Shown in pieces: positions 33,164-41,535 of a DNA stretch of 64,000 nt. The notes beneath the pieces were generated by a model. The model saw only the letters and a list, made by a program, of their open reading frames with translations, did not search any database and was not told the origin of the DNA. The stretch spans positions 5,233,001-5,297,000 of the forward strand of contig NZ_CP122458.1 in assembly GCF_032598905.1 (NCBI RefSeq), written 5' to 3'. Numbering within the stretch: the first letter of the stretch is position 1; each line of letters opens with the position of its first letter. The translations under genes and the position numbers were made by a program. Source of the DNA: Streptomyces sp. 11x1 (GTDB lineage: Bacteria; Actinomycetota; Actinomycetes; Streptomycetales; Streptomycetaceae).

Positions 33164-33475
33164 TCACTTCGGTGGATTGCCCGGCTCACGGCCGGGCCAC
33201 AGGTCCACCCCCAGCGCCTTCTCCAGGTTCGCGATCGTCAGCAGGTCGCACCACACCGCGCCATCGAGCACCTGGGCGACCGTCATCCGCGACACGCCAC
33301 TGCGCCGGGACACCTCTGCGACCGACCAGCCTCTCTCGCGGATCACCCTGCCCAGCCTGGCTGCCACCTCCTGCGCCACACGGGCGCCGTGGTGGTCATC
33401 GAGCACGGCGTGCGGCCACGCGCCGTCGGTCACGTACTCGGCAGGGCTGCGTCGTCGCTTGTCTCCTCGTGGCAC
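33164..33475 (-). CDS. XRE-family helix-turn-helix regulator
   Basis: About 103 residues if GTG 33475 is the start (VPRGDKRRRSPAEYVTDG); the start is uncertain. The domain VAQEVAARLGRVIRERGWSVAEVSRRSGVSRMTVAQVLDGAVWCDLLTIANLEKALGVDLWP is a clear XRE/Cro HTH. It is divergent from the recombinase-like and transposase genes with about 110 bp between, so it is the likely repressor of that cassette. Confidence 0.75.
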   Translation of the reverse strand: MPRGDKRRRSPAEYVTDGAWPHAVLDDHHGARVAQEVAARLGRVIRERGWSVAEVSRRSGVSRMTVAQVLDGAVWCDLLTIANLEKALGVDLWPGREPGNPPK

Positions 33476-33586
33476 AGCGAAGAGTGTCGCCCATCCGGCC
33501 CTCCAGGGATGACAGCGTCCGCCAACTCCACCGCATGCTATTCCAAACACACCCCTCCCGGGGTTCTTTCCTGGTGGAGAGTCACG

Positions 33587-34498
33587 ATGGATGCGATCGA
33601 GCGCTACCGGCCCAAGTTGCCGGGGCCTGTCTGGGCCCGTATCGGCCCCGACTGCCGTCGCGCCGTCGCCAAGGCTGCGCCGGCCACGCCCAAGGAAGCC
33701 CGGGACTGGCTCGGCGCCCTGGCTCACGCCGCCGCTCACGCCGACGCCTGCGGGCGCCCCACCAAGGCCGAGCACCTGCTCACCCCGGAGGCGATCGAGT
33801 GGTACCTGGCCACCGGCTGCCTGCACCTGGAGGAGCCCTCCCGCTCCAACCGCCGCTGCCGCCTCAACAGACTCCGCCGCGCCCTGCTGGGCCCCGACCT
33901 GATCACCGGCAATCCCGCCGCCTACTCCGGCTCGGACGCCTCCCGCCCCTACACCCAGCCCGAACAGGCCCAGCTTTACGCCTCCGCCCGCGCCCAGCCC
34001 ACCGACGAACTCCGCAACGGCCTCCTGACGCTGCTCGCCCTCGGCTTCGGCTGCGCCCTGGACTCACCCGAGATCATCCCGCTGCGCACCCACGACGTCC
34101 GCGAGGCACCCAACGGCGCCGTCGCCGTCGCGGTCCGCGGACAGCGCGCCCGGGTGGTGCTGTGCCGCACCGCCTGGGCCCCGGTCCTCACGGAGGCGGC
34201 TGCCTGGGCCTCCCGCCCAGGCCAGGCCCGCTATCTCTTCCGCCCGAGCAGCCACGCCCGCGGCACCAACACCGTCACCAACTTCCTCGCCCGCACCAAG
34301 AAGCCGCTCGGAACGCCCCTGCTGGTCATAGGCCGGACCCGCGCCACCTGGCTCGTCGACGCCATCGAAGCCCGCATGCACCTGCCCACCCTGATGGCCG
34401 CCGCAGGCCTGACCACCCTGCGCTCCATCGACCGGGTCCTGCCCCACGTCCGCAACCTCTCGCCCGACCAGGCCGCCGCCGCGCTCAAGGAGTTCTGA
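33587..34498 (+). CDS. Tyrosine-recombinase-like protein without clear catalytic residues
   Basis: 303 residues from ATG 33587 (RBS GGAGAG). An N-terminal SAM-like helical region (residues 20-110) is followed by LRNGLLTLLALGFGCALDSPEIIPLRTHDV, which lines up with box I of tyrosine recombinases. The tail IGRTRATWLVDAIEARMHLPTLMAAAGLTTLRSIDRVLPHV lines up with box II. The box I arginine is not in place, and the nucleophile position has LPHV instead of YTH. So it is probably an inactive recombinase fold used for DNA binding. It ends 2 nt before the transposase ATG, which implies joint translation. Confidence 0.6.
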   Translation: MDAIERYRPKLPGPVWARIGPDCRRAVAKAAPATPKEARDWLGALAHAAAHADACGRPTKAEHLLTPEAIEWYLATGCLHLEEPSRSNRRCRLNRLRRALLGPDLITGNPAAYSGSDASRPYTQPEQAQLYASARAQPTDELRNGLLTLLALGFGCALDSPEIIPLRTHDVREAPNGAVAVAVRGQRARVVLCRTAWAPVLTEAAAWASRPGQARYLFRPSSHARGTNTVTNFLARTKKPLGTPLLVIGRTRATWLVDAIEARMHLPTLMAAAGLTTLRSIDRVLPHVRNLSPDQAAAALKEF

Positions 34499-34500
34499 CC

Positions 34501-36261
34501 ATGACCAGCCGCCTCGCACGCCACACCCGCATCGCCCGCCTGCGCTCCCAGCGCGCTCTCGTTCCCGACCCCGAAGCTGCCGAGATCCGCGACGAAGTGG
34601 TCGGCTCCGGCCTGGTCGAGGAGATCGAGCCGCTCGTCGTACGCCGCACCGGCTGCCCCTGCAAGCTCCCTGTCGAGGCCCTGCTGGTCGGCATGAGCCT
34701 GGCCTCCGCCCGCAATGGCGGCGTCGTCACCTTCACCGCCGTCACCGACCTGCTGTTCTTCTCCCTCTCCGAGCCGATGCGCGAGCAACTCGGCGTGCGC
34801 CGCTACCCCGACCACGACCGCGGCTTCGAAGCCGCCTACGCCACCGTCCGCCGCCGCCTGCACAGCATCCTCGAAGCGATCGATCCTTCCCCGCTGCCCA
34901 AGAACCACCGCCTGGCCCGCCGCCATGCCGAGAAACTGCTGGCCAACGCCGACCCGGACGAACTCGCCCGCAAGCGCACTCTCATGATCAAGCTGGCCAA
35001 CCTGATCCTGGCCATGTCCCTGCGGGAGGCGATGCCGCTCCTGGAAGACCGCTGGAACGGCTCGGTCTGCGTCGACGCCACCGTCATCGGCACCTACGCC
35101 AAGGGGCTCGCCCCCAACAGTCCCGTCACCGCCACCGATCCCGACGCCGCCTGGTACGTGCGCACCGCCAAGCACAAGGACCCCCTCGCCCTCGACGACC
35201 TCGCTCCCACCCGGCAGGACAAGAAGGGCGCCAGGCTCCAGAAGAAGACAGAACGCATCAAGAAGAGCCTGTTCGGCTACGACGCCTCACTCGTCATCGC
35301 CCGCGATCCCAGCCGCAACGGCGTCCCCCTGCCTGACGGCTCCGCCGACCCCGACGTCGTCCCGGCTCTGGTCATCGCCTTCTCCGTCGACAAGCCCAGC
35401 CACCGCCCCGGCCACGTCGCCGTCGAGGCTCTCCAGCAGATCGACGACAGCCTCCCGCGCGGCTACCTGGCCGGCGACCGCGCCTACAACGACCAGAAGC
35501 CGGAGAACTTCCAGCTCCCCATCCGCGCCATGGGCTACGAACCCGTCTACGACTACGCAAAAGACCAGCTCGGCGTGCAGGCCGGCTTCGCCGGCGCCGA
35601 ACTCGTCGAGGGCAACTGGTACTGCCCCTCCATGCCTCAGGAGCTCAAGGAAGCCACCAAGGATCTGATCAACGAGAAGATCGACAAGCAGACCTGGATC
35701 AACCGCATCCGCGCCCGAGCCGCCTACCTCTTCATGGCTAAACAGCGGCCCGACGCCGAAGGCCACCGCCGCGTGATGTGCCCCGCCGAGGCCAGCCGGA
35801 CCCAGTGCCCCCTCAAGGCATACACCCTCGGCCGTGGCATTCACCTGCCCCTCGTCGACCCCGACCCCAGCCCCGCCGGCTCACCCCTGTGCTGCAGCCA
35901 GAAGACGGTCACCGTCCCGCCGGAAGCCGCCGCCAACCTCTGGCAGCCCCTCCAGTACGGCTCGGAAGCCTGGCAGCGCGTGTACTTCCGGCTGCGCAAC
36001 AGCATCGAAGGCATCAACGGCTACGCCAAGGACCCCCTCTACGAGCGCCTCGAAGACGCCGGCACCCGCCGGATCCGCGGCATCGCCGCCCAGACCCTCC
36101 TGCTGGCCTTCCAGCTCGCCCACGCCAACCGCCGCAAGCTCAGGGCCTGGGCCGACTCGATCGCCCTGCACGACGACCGACCGCGCCGCCGCCCCACCCG
36201 CCGCCGCAAGACCAAGCCACTGGGCACCTGGACTCCCAAGGGCTACGTCAACGAGCCCTAA
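34501..36261 (+). CDS. DDE transposase (IS1182-like/DDE_Tnp_1 type)
   Basis: 586 residues. The N-terminal part (LVVRRTGCPCKLPVEALLVGMSLASARNGGVVTFTAVTDLLFF) resembles the transposase insertion-recognition domain. The catalytic core has D in GSVCVDATVIGTY, D in GYLAGDRAYND and E in LRNSIEGINGYAKD. Paired cysteines (MCPAEASRTQC and PLCCSQ) suggest a zinc-stabilised insert. The basic end RRRPTRRRKTKPLG is complete. The frame has no disruption, so the gene appears functional. It forms an operon with the recombinase-like gene. Confidence 0.85.
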   Translation: MTSRLARHTRIARLRSQRALVPDPEAAEIRDEVVGSGLVEEIEPLVVRRTGCPCKLPVEALLVGMSLASARNGGVVTFTAVTDLLFFSLSEPMREQLGVRRYPDHDRGFEAAYATVRRRLHSILEAIDPSPLPKNHRLARRHAEKLLANADPDELARKRTLMIKLANLILAMSLREAMPLLEDRWNGSVCVDATVIGTYAKGLAPNSPVTATDPDAAWYVRTAKHKDPLALDDLAPTRQDKKGARLQKKTERIKKSLFGYDASLVIARDPSRNGVPLPDGSADPDVVPALVIAFSVDKPSHRPGHVAVEALQQIDDSLPRGYLAGDRAYNDQKPENFQLPIRAMGYEPVYDYAKDQLGVQAGFAGAELVEGNWYCPSMPQELKEATKDLINEKIDKQTWINRIRARAAYLFMAKQRPDAEGHRRVMCPAEASRTQCPLKAYTLGRGIHLPLVDPDPSPAGSPLCCSQKTVTVPPEAAANLWQPLQYGSEAWQRVYFRLRNSIEGINGYAKDPLYERLEDAGTRRIRGIAAQTLLLAFQLAHANRRKLRAWADSIALHDDRPRRRPTRRRKTKPLGTWTPKGYVNEP

Positions 36262-36328
36262 CTCATGAGACCTTCCTCACAAGCCACCCAGTAGCTCACC
36301 CTCGACGTAACCGAAGATCCACACCCGA

Positions 36329-36370
36329 ACACGGGACCGCCGACGGCCTCAGCCGTCGGCGGTCCCGTGT
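36329..36370 (+). terminator. Strong hairpin after the transposase cassette
   Basis: Perfect 19-bp arms ACACGGGACCGCCGACGGC and its complement around the loop CTCA, followed by TTTC. It closes the plus-strand cassette and can also act on the minus strand. Confidence 0.85.
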
Positions 36371-36386
36371 TTCTGCCCACACAAAG

Positions 36387-36426
36387 CGGAACGGGCGGCA
36401 TCGTGATCACGATGCCGCCCGTTCCG
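36387..36426 (-). terminator. 40-bp palindrome, probable tRNA-Leu terminator
   Basis: Arms of 20 bp (CGGAACGGGCGGCATCGTGA and its complement) with no spacer lie about 38 bp downstream of the tRNA-Leu 3' end. On the minus strand CTTTGTG follows. Confidence 0.7.
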
Positions 36427-36463
36427 TCGGTGCAACCAGGGCACTTTCGTCGGTGCCCCACTG

Positions 36464-36547
36464 TGCGCGAGGGGGGAGTTGAACCCCCACGCCCTTGCGG
36501 GCACTGGAACCTGAATCCAGCGCGTCTGCCTATTCCGCCACCCGCGC
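36464..36547 (-). tRNA. tRNA-Leu (anticodon CAG)
   Basis: 84 nt, starting GCGCGGGTGGCGGAATAGG. The anticodon stem CTGGA/TCCAG holds the loop TTCAGGT, giving CAG. A long variable arm (TGCCCGCAAGGGCGT), T-arm GGGGGTTCAACTCCCCC and discriminator A are present; CCA is not encoded. The accessory region ends just to its left, so it may mark an integration border. Confidence 0.95.
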
Positions 36548-37032
36548 ATTGGGTGTGTCCTCAGGCCCCGTTCCTTGCGGTCTGGCGCCTTCCGACATCC
36601 AGAAGATTAGCACGCTGGAGAGGGTGGCTTCACATCCCTTAAACCGCGGCCCGCCCCGTCCCGCGCCGCCTGGACCGGCCGACCAGCACGGGCCGAACAC
36701 ACGCCCCCTCCTGTCACGTATCAACGAGTGCTGGTTCACGTATCAACCTCGTACCGGTCCCGGCCATCTCCTTGGGAGAGGGACGGGGCGCACAGTCCGG
36801 TGCGGGACACTGGTCTCGTGCCGCCTCTACGATCCTTGGCAGAGTTCGGACGGGGTAGTTCGAAGAGGAGCTCCGATGGGAATCCGGGAGGGGACTTCAG
36901 TGGGCGTCGACGCCGGGTGACACCGGTCGACCGGGCCGACAGGGGGAACCAGCCGATTTCCCGGCGCGTGGATACGATCAGTAAGCAGTACCGATGCGGT
37001 ACGCAGAGCGGTGACGACGGAGGAGGTGCCCC
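36548..37032. other. Upstream region of the fha-pst-pbp-pkn cluster
   Basis: No sizeable gene. It should contain the promoters of tRNA-Leu (leftward) and the fhaA operon (rightward). A 14-codon frame at 36876-36920 (MGIREGTSVGVDAG) behind AGGAG could be a leader peptide. The fhaA RBS GGAGGAGG is at about 37020-37027. Confidence 0.45.
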
Positions 37033-37869
37033 ATGGGAGTCCTGAAGAAGTTCGAGCAACGTCTCGAAGGTCTGGTCAACGGCACCTTCGCCAAGGTGTT
37101 CAAGTCCGAGGTCCAGCCCGTGGAGATCGCGGGAGCACTCCAGCGGGAGTGCGACAACAACGCGACCATCTGGAACCGCGACCGTACGGTCGTCCCCAAC
37201 GACTTCATCGTGGAGCTGAGCACGCCCGACTTCGAGCGCCTCAGCCCCTACTCCGGCCAGCTCGGCGACGAACTCGCCGGCATGGTGCGCGACTACGCCA
37301 AGCAGCAGCGCTACACCTTCATGGGCCCCATCAAGGTCCATCTGGAGAAAGCCGACGACCTCGACACCGGTCTGTACCGGGTGCGCAGCCGTACGCTCGC
37401 CTCCTCCACCAACCAGCAGGCCCCCTCGGGCGCCCCGGCGAGCCCCGCCGCGGGCCGCCCCGGCGGCTACGGCTACCCGCCCACCGCCGCACCCGCGGGA
37501 GCCCCGCCCATGCCGGCCACACCGCCGCCCGGCGGCCGTCCCCCCCCGCTCGGCCAGCGGCCGCCCGCCTCTCCGGCCGGCGGGGGACGCACGCGCTACT
37601 GGATCGAGATCAACGGCACCCGCCATCAGATCTCCCGCCCGACGCTGGTGCTGGGACGCAGCACCGAAGCCGACGTGCGGATCGACGACCCCGGCGTCTC
37701 CCGCCGGCACTGCGAGATCCGGACCGGAACGCCCTCGACGATCCAGGATCTCGGATCCACCAACGGCATCGTGGTGGACGGACAGCACACCACCCGCGCT
37801 ACGCTCCGCGACGGCTCGCGGATCGTCGTGGGCAGCAGCACCATCATTTACCGGCAAGCCGAAGGGTGA
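37033..37869 (+). CDS. fhaA: FhaA: DUF3662 and FHA-domain protein
   Basis: 278 residues from ATG 37033 with GGAGGAGG upstream. Residues 1-115 are the DUF3662 domain (MGVLKKFEQRLEGLVNGTFAKVFKSEVQPVEIAGALQRE). A Pro/Gly/Ala-rich linker follows to about 180, and then an FHA domain: LVLGRSTEADVRIDDPGVSRRHCEIRTG...IQDLGSTNGIVVDG. FHA domains bind phosphothreonine; in actinobacteria FhaA is a partner of PknB and of MviN/MurJ in cell-wall synthesis. It opens the plus-strand cluster that ends with pknB. Confidence 0.93.
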   Translation: MGVLKKFEQRLEGLVNGTFAKVFKSEVQPVEIAGALQRECDNNATIWNRDRTVVPNDFIVELSTPDFERLSPYSGQLGDELAGMVRDYAKQQRYTFMGPIKVHLEKADDLDTGLYRVRSRTLASSTNQQAPSGAPASPAAGRPGGYGYPPTAAPAGAPPMPATPPPGGRPPPLGQRPPASPAGGGRTRYWIEINGTRHQISRPTLVLGRSTEADVRIDDPGVSRRHCEIRTGTPSTIQDLGSTNGIVVDGQHTTRATLRDGSRIVVGSSTIIYRQAEG

Positions 37870-37879
37870 AGCGGGGGCA

Positions 37880-38404
37880 ATGTCAGAGCTGACCCTCACG
37901 GTCATGCGGCTGGGTTTCCTGGCCGTACTGTGGCTGTTCGTGATCGTGGCCGTGCAGGTCATCCGCAGCGACCTGTTCGGTACGCGTGTCACCCAGCGGG
38001 GGTCGCGCCGGGAGCGGCCGCAGGCGGCGGCCCGCCAGGCCGCGCCCCCGCAGCAGCGCGGCCAGCAGCCCGCACCCTCCACCGGCGGTGGCGGCCGTCG
38101 CGGGCGCAACGCCCCGACCAAGCTCGTCGTGAGCGAGGGCACACTGACGGGGACGACCGTGGCGCTCCAGGGCCAGACCATCACCCTGGGCCGCGCACAC
38201 GACTCCACGATCGTGCTGGACGACGACTACGCCTCCAGCCGGCACGCCCGGATCTACCCGGACCGCGACGGCCAGTGGATCGTCGAGGACCTGGGGTCCA
38301 CCAACGGCACATATCTCGACCGGAACCGACTGACGACTCCCACGCCGATTCCGCTGGGCGCGCCGATCCGCATCGGCAAGACCGTCATCGAGCTGCGGAA
38401 GTAG
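37880..38404 (+). CDS. fhaB: FhaB: membrane-anchored FHA protein
   Basis: 174 residues. One N-terminal helix (LTVMRLGFLAVLWLFVIVAVQVI) is followed by a basic/Gln/Pro linker and an FHA domain (ITLGRAHDSTIVLDDDYASSRHARIYPDRDGQWIVEDLGSTNGTYLDRNRL). This is the FhaB (FipA-interacting) layout. It starts 10 bp after fhaA and lies just before the phosphatase gene. Confidence 0.93.
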   Translation: MSELTLTVMRLGFLAVLWLFVIVAVQVIRSDLFGTRVTQRGSRRERPQAAARQAAPPQQRGQQPAPSTGGGGRRGRNAPTKLVVSEGTLTGTTVALQGQTITLGRAHDSTIVLDDDYASSRHARIYPDRDGQWIVEDLGSTNGTYLDRNRLTTPTPIPLGAPIRIGKTVIELRK

Positions 38405-38496
38405 TGCTACATCATGAGTAGGCGCGAGCGGAGCGAGCACGCAGGGGCGGCCCCCACCAGGGCTCCCGGCGCGCTCCCGACCGGAGGGTGGGCACC

Positions 38497-40068
38497 GTGC
38501 GGATGTACCCGGAGCCGACGGGCGAGGTGCGCATGAGTCTGTCACTGCGCTTCGCCGCCGGATCGCACAAAGGCATGATCCGCGAGGGCAACGAGGACTC
38601 GGGCTACGCCGGTCCGCGGTTGCTCGCGATCGCCGACGGCATGGGCGGCCAGGCGGCCGGTGAGGTCGCCTCCTCCGAGGTGATCTCCACCCTCGTCACG
38701 CTCGACGACGACGTCCCCGGCTCCGACATCCTCACCTCCCTCGGCACCGCCGTGCAGCGCGCCAACGACCAACTGCGCTCGATGGTCGAGGAAGACCCGC
38801 AGCTGGAGGGCATGGGCACCACGCTCACCGCCCTGCTGTGGACCGGCCAGCGACTCGGCCTGGTCCACGTCGGCGACTCCCGCGCCTACCTCCTCAGGGA
38901 CGGCGTCCTCACCCAGATCACCCAGGACCACACCTGGGTGCAGCGTCTGGTCGACGAGGGCCGCATCACGGAGGAGGAGGCCACCACCCACCCGCAGCGC
39001 TCCCTGCTGATGCGCGCGCTGGGCAGTGGCGACCACGTGGAGCCCGACCTCTCCATCCGTGAGGTCCGGGCCGGCGACCGGTACCTGATCTGCTCCGACG
39101 GCCTGTCCGGCGTGGTGTCCCACCAGACGATGGAGGACACCCTCGCCAGCTACCAGGGCCCGCAGGAGACCGTGCAGGAGCTGATCCAGCTCGCACTGCG
39201 CGGCGGCGGCCCGGACAACATCACGGTCATCGTCGCCGACGTCCTCGACCTCGACACCGGAGACACCCTCGCCGGGCAGCTCTCCGACACCCCGGTCGTG
39301 GTCGGCGCCGTCGCCGAGAACCAGCTCCACCTCCAGGACAACGGCATCATGCAGACCCCCGCCGGCCGGGCCTCCGGTCTCGGCCGTCAGGGGCACGGAC
39401 AGGGCGGCGGCGAGTTCGGCCCGCCCGGCTCCGGCGACACCACCGGGTACATGCCCGCGGCGGGCGGCTTCGGCGACTACTCCGACGACGACTTCGTCAA
39501 GCCGCGCAAGAAGCGCAGGTGGCTGAAGAGATCCTTCTTCGGCATCCTCACCCTCGCTGTGGTCGGCGGGGGCCTGTACGGCGGCTACCGCTGGACGCAG
39601 ACGCAGTACTACGTCGGCTCCAAGGACGACCACGTGGCGCTGTACCGCGGCATCAGCCAGGACCTGGCCTGGATCTCGCTCTCGAAGGTCGAGAAGGACC
39701 ACCCCGAGATCGAACTCAAGTACCTGCCGCCCTACCAGCAGAAGCTGGTCGAGGCCACGATCGCCGAGGGCGGTCTGGGCGACGCCCGGAAGAAGATCGA
39801 GGAGCTGTCCACCCAGGCGTCGGCGTGCAAGAAGAACGCCGAGCGCCGCGAGGCGGCGGACAGCAACGCCAAGACGGGCGAGGGCGAGGCGGGCGGAGTC
39901 ACGGGAACCACGAAGACCTCCCTCACGTCCAAGGCCACATCGTCCCCGACGCCGACACCGTCGGTGTCCCCGACCCCGAACCAGACTGAGACCGCACCCA
40001 CACCGTCGACCGGCCCCACCCTCTCGGAGGAGGAGCAGGAGCTGGTCTCACGGTGCGGTGAGCAGTAG
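38497..40068 (+). CDS. pstP: PstP: PP2C Ser/Thr phosphatase
   Basis: The start is taken at GTG 38497 (GGAGGG, 8 nt spacing); ATG 38533 (MSLSLRFAAGSHKG) is also possible. Residues about 15-255 are a PP2C domain with the metal-binding motifs GMIREGNEDSGY, AIADGMGGQAAGE, GDSRAYLLRDG, LICSDGLSGVVS and GGPDNITVIVADV. A juxtamembrane basic region (KPRKKRRWLKRS) precedes one helix (FFGILTLAVVGGGLYGGY). An extracytoplasmic part of about 150 residues ends in a Thr/Ser/Pro-rich tail. It reverses phosphorylation by PknB and related kinases. Confidence 0.93.
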   Translation: MRMYPEPTGEVRMSLSLRFAAGSHKGMIREGNEDSGYAGPRLLAIADGMGGQAAGEVASSEVISTLVTLDDDVPGSDILTSLGTAVQRANDQLRSMVEEDPQLEGMGTTLTALLWTGQRLGLVHVGDSRAYLLRDGVLTQITQDHTWVQRLVDEGRITEEEATTHPQRSLLMRALGSGDHVEPDLSIREVRAGDRYLICSDGLSGVVSHQTMEDTLASYQGPQETVQELIQLALRGGGPDNITVIVADVLDLDTGDTLAGQLSDTPVVVGAVAENQLHLQDNGIMQTPAGRASGLGRQGHGQGGGEFGPPGSGDTTGYMPAAGGFGDYSDDDFVKPRKKRRWLKRSFFGILTLAVVGGGLYGGYRWTQTQYYVGSKDDHVALYRGISQDLAWISLSKVEKDHPEIELKYLPPYQQKLVEATIAEGGLGDARKKIEELSTQASACKKNAERREAADSNAKTGEGEAGGVTGTTKTSLTSKATSSPTPTPSVSPTPNQTETAPTPSTGPTLSEEEQELVSRCGEQ

Positions 40069-40095
40069 GCAAGCCGCGAGGGGCCCACGTACACC

Positions 40096-41535
40096 ATGAG
40101 CAGTACTACCAACCCGTCGACGCAGCACACGTCCACGATCGGCGCGATCGGCACACCGAGCCGACGCAACACCGAACTGGCACTGCTGGCGTTCGCGGTC
40201 GTCATCCCGGTGTTCGCCTACGCCAACGTGGGTCTCGCCCTGAACGACCAGGTGCCCGCAGGACTCGCCGCCTACGGCATCGGTCTCGGGGTGCTGGCCG
40301 GCATCGGCCATCTCGTCATCCGCAAGTTCGCGCCGTACGCCGACCCGCTGATGCTGCCGCTGGCCACGCTGCTGAACGGGCTGGGGCTGGTGGCCATCTG
40401 GCGACTGGACCAGTCGAAACTGCTCCAGCAGATCGGACAGGCCGGCGGCAAGGCGACCAATCAGCTGGTCTACACGGCGATGGGCATCGCGCTTCTCATC
40501 GCCGTACTGATCTTCCTCAAGGACCACCGCACCCTTCAGCGCTACACCTACATCTCCATGGCTGGCGCGCTGGTCCTGCTGCTGCTCCCCCTGGTGCCGG
40601 GCCTCGGCGCGGAACTCACCTACGGCGCCAAGATCTGGATCCAGGTCGGCAGCTTCACCATCCAGCCCGGCGAGTTCGCCAAGATCGTGCTGGCGATCTT
40701 CTTCGCCGGCTACCTGATGGTGAAGCGCGACGCGCTCGCCCTGGCCAGCCGCCGCTTCATGGGCCTGTACCTGCCGCGCGGCCGCGACCTCGGCCCGATC
40801 ATCGTCGTCTGGGCGATCTCGATCCTCATCCTGGTCTTCGAGACCGACCTCGGCACCTCGCTGCTGTTCTTCGGCATGTTCGTGATCATGCTGTACGTCG
40901 CGACCGAGCGGACCAGCTGGATCGTCTTCGGTCTGCTGATGTCCGCGGCCGGCGCGGTCGGTGTCGCCTCGTTCGAGATCCACGTGCAGCAGCGTGTGCA
41001 GGCCTGGCTGGACCCCATGGGCGAGTGGGAGCTGTCCAAGACCGTGGTCGGTCACTCCGCGCAGTCCATGGAGGCCCTGTGGGCCTTCGGCTCCGGCGGA
41101 ACCCTCGGCACCGGCTGGGGCCAGGGCCACTCCGAGCTGATCCGCTTCGCCGCGAACTCCGACTTCATCCTCGCCACCTTCGCTGAGGAGCTGGGTCTGA
41201 CCGGCGTGATGGCGATCCTGCTGATCTACGGTCTGATCGTGGAGCGCGGCATCCGCACCGCACTCGCCGCCCGCGACCCGTTCGGCAAGCTGCTCGCCGT
41301 CGGCCTGTCCGGCGCGTTCGCCCTCCAGGTCTTCGTCGTCGCCGGCGGTGTCATGGGCCTCATCCCGCTGACCGGTATGACGATGCCGTTCATGGCCTAC
41401 GGCGGTTCCTCGGTCATCGCCAACTGGGCGCTCATCGGCATCCTGATCAGAATCAGCGACACCGCGCGCCGACCCGCGCCCGCGCCCGCACCGAACCCCG
41501 ACGCCGAGATGACCCAGGTGGTCCGCCCGTCATGA
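40096..41535 (+). CDS. rodA: FtsW/RodA/SpoVE-family SEDS glycosyltransferase
   Basis: 479 residues with about ten membrane helices. Conserved SEDS motifs are present: WIQVGSFTIQPGEFAKIVLAIFFAGYL, LVFETDLGTSLLFFGMF, LGTGWGQGHSELIRFAANSDFILATFAEELGLTG and IPLTGMTMPFMAYGGSSVIANW. SEDS proteins polymerise lipid II together with a class B PBP. The ATG of pbpA overlaps its stop, so this enzyme and PbpA are made as a pair. RodA or FtsW identity cannot be settled by sequence alone. Confidence 0.93.
   Translation: MSSTTNPSTQHTSTIGAIGTPSRRNTELALLAFAVVIPVFAYANVGLALNDQVPAGLAAYGIGLGVLAGIGHLVIRKFAPYADPLMLPLATLLNGLGLVAIWRLDQSKLLQQIGQAGGKATNQLVYTAMGIALLIAVLIFLKDHRTLQRYTYISMAGALVLLLLPLVPGLGAELTYGAKIWIQVGSFTIQPGEFAKIVLAIFFAGYLMVKRDALALASRRFMGLYLPRGRDLGPIIVVWAISILILVFETDLGTSLLFFGMFVIMLYVATERTSWIVFGLLMSAAGAVGVASFEIHVQQRVQAWLDPMGEWELSKTVVGHSAQSMEALWAFGSGGTLGTGWGQGHSELIRFAANSDFILATFAEELGLTGVMAILLIYGLIVERGIRTALAARDPFGKLLAVGLSGAFALQVFVVAGGVMGLIPLTGMTMPFMAYGGSSVIANWALIGILIRISDTARRPAPAPAPNPDAEMTQVVRPS

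Noticed and set aside
36361..36440. Possible CRISPR-like repeat from similar hairpin sequences
   Set aside because: There are only two different palindromes and no regular repeat-spacer array; no cas genes are seen anywhere in the window.
36349..36549. Short minus-strand frame at 36.4-36.5 kb
   Set aside because: It is a translation of tRNA-Leu and the adjacent palindrome.
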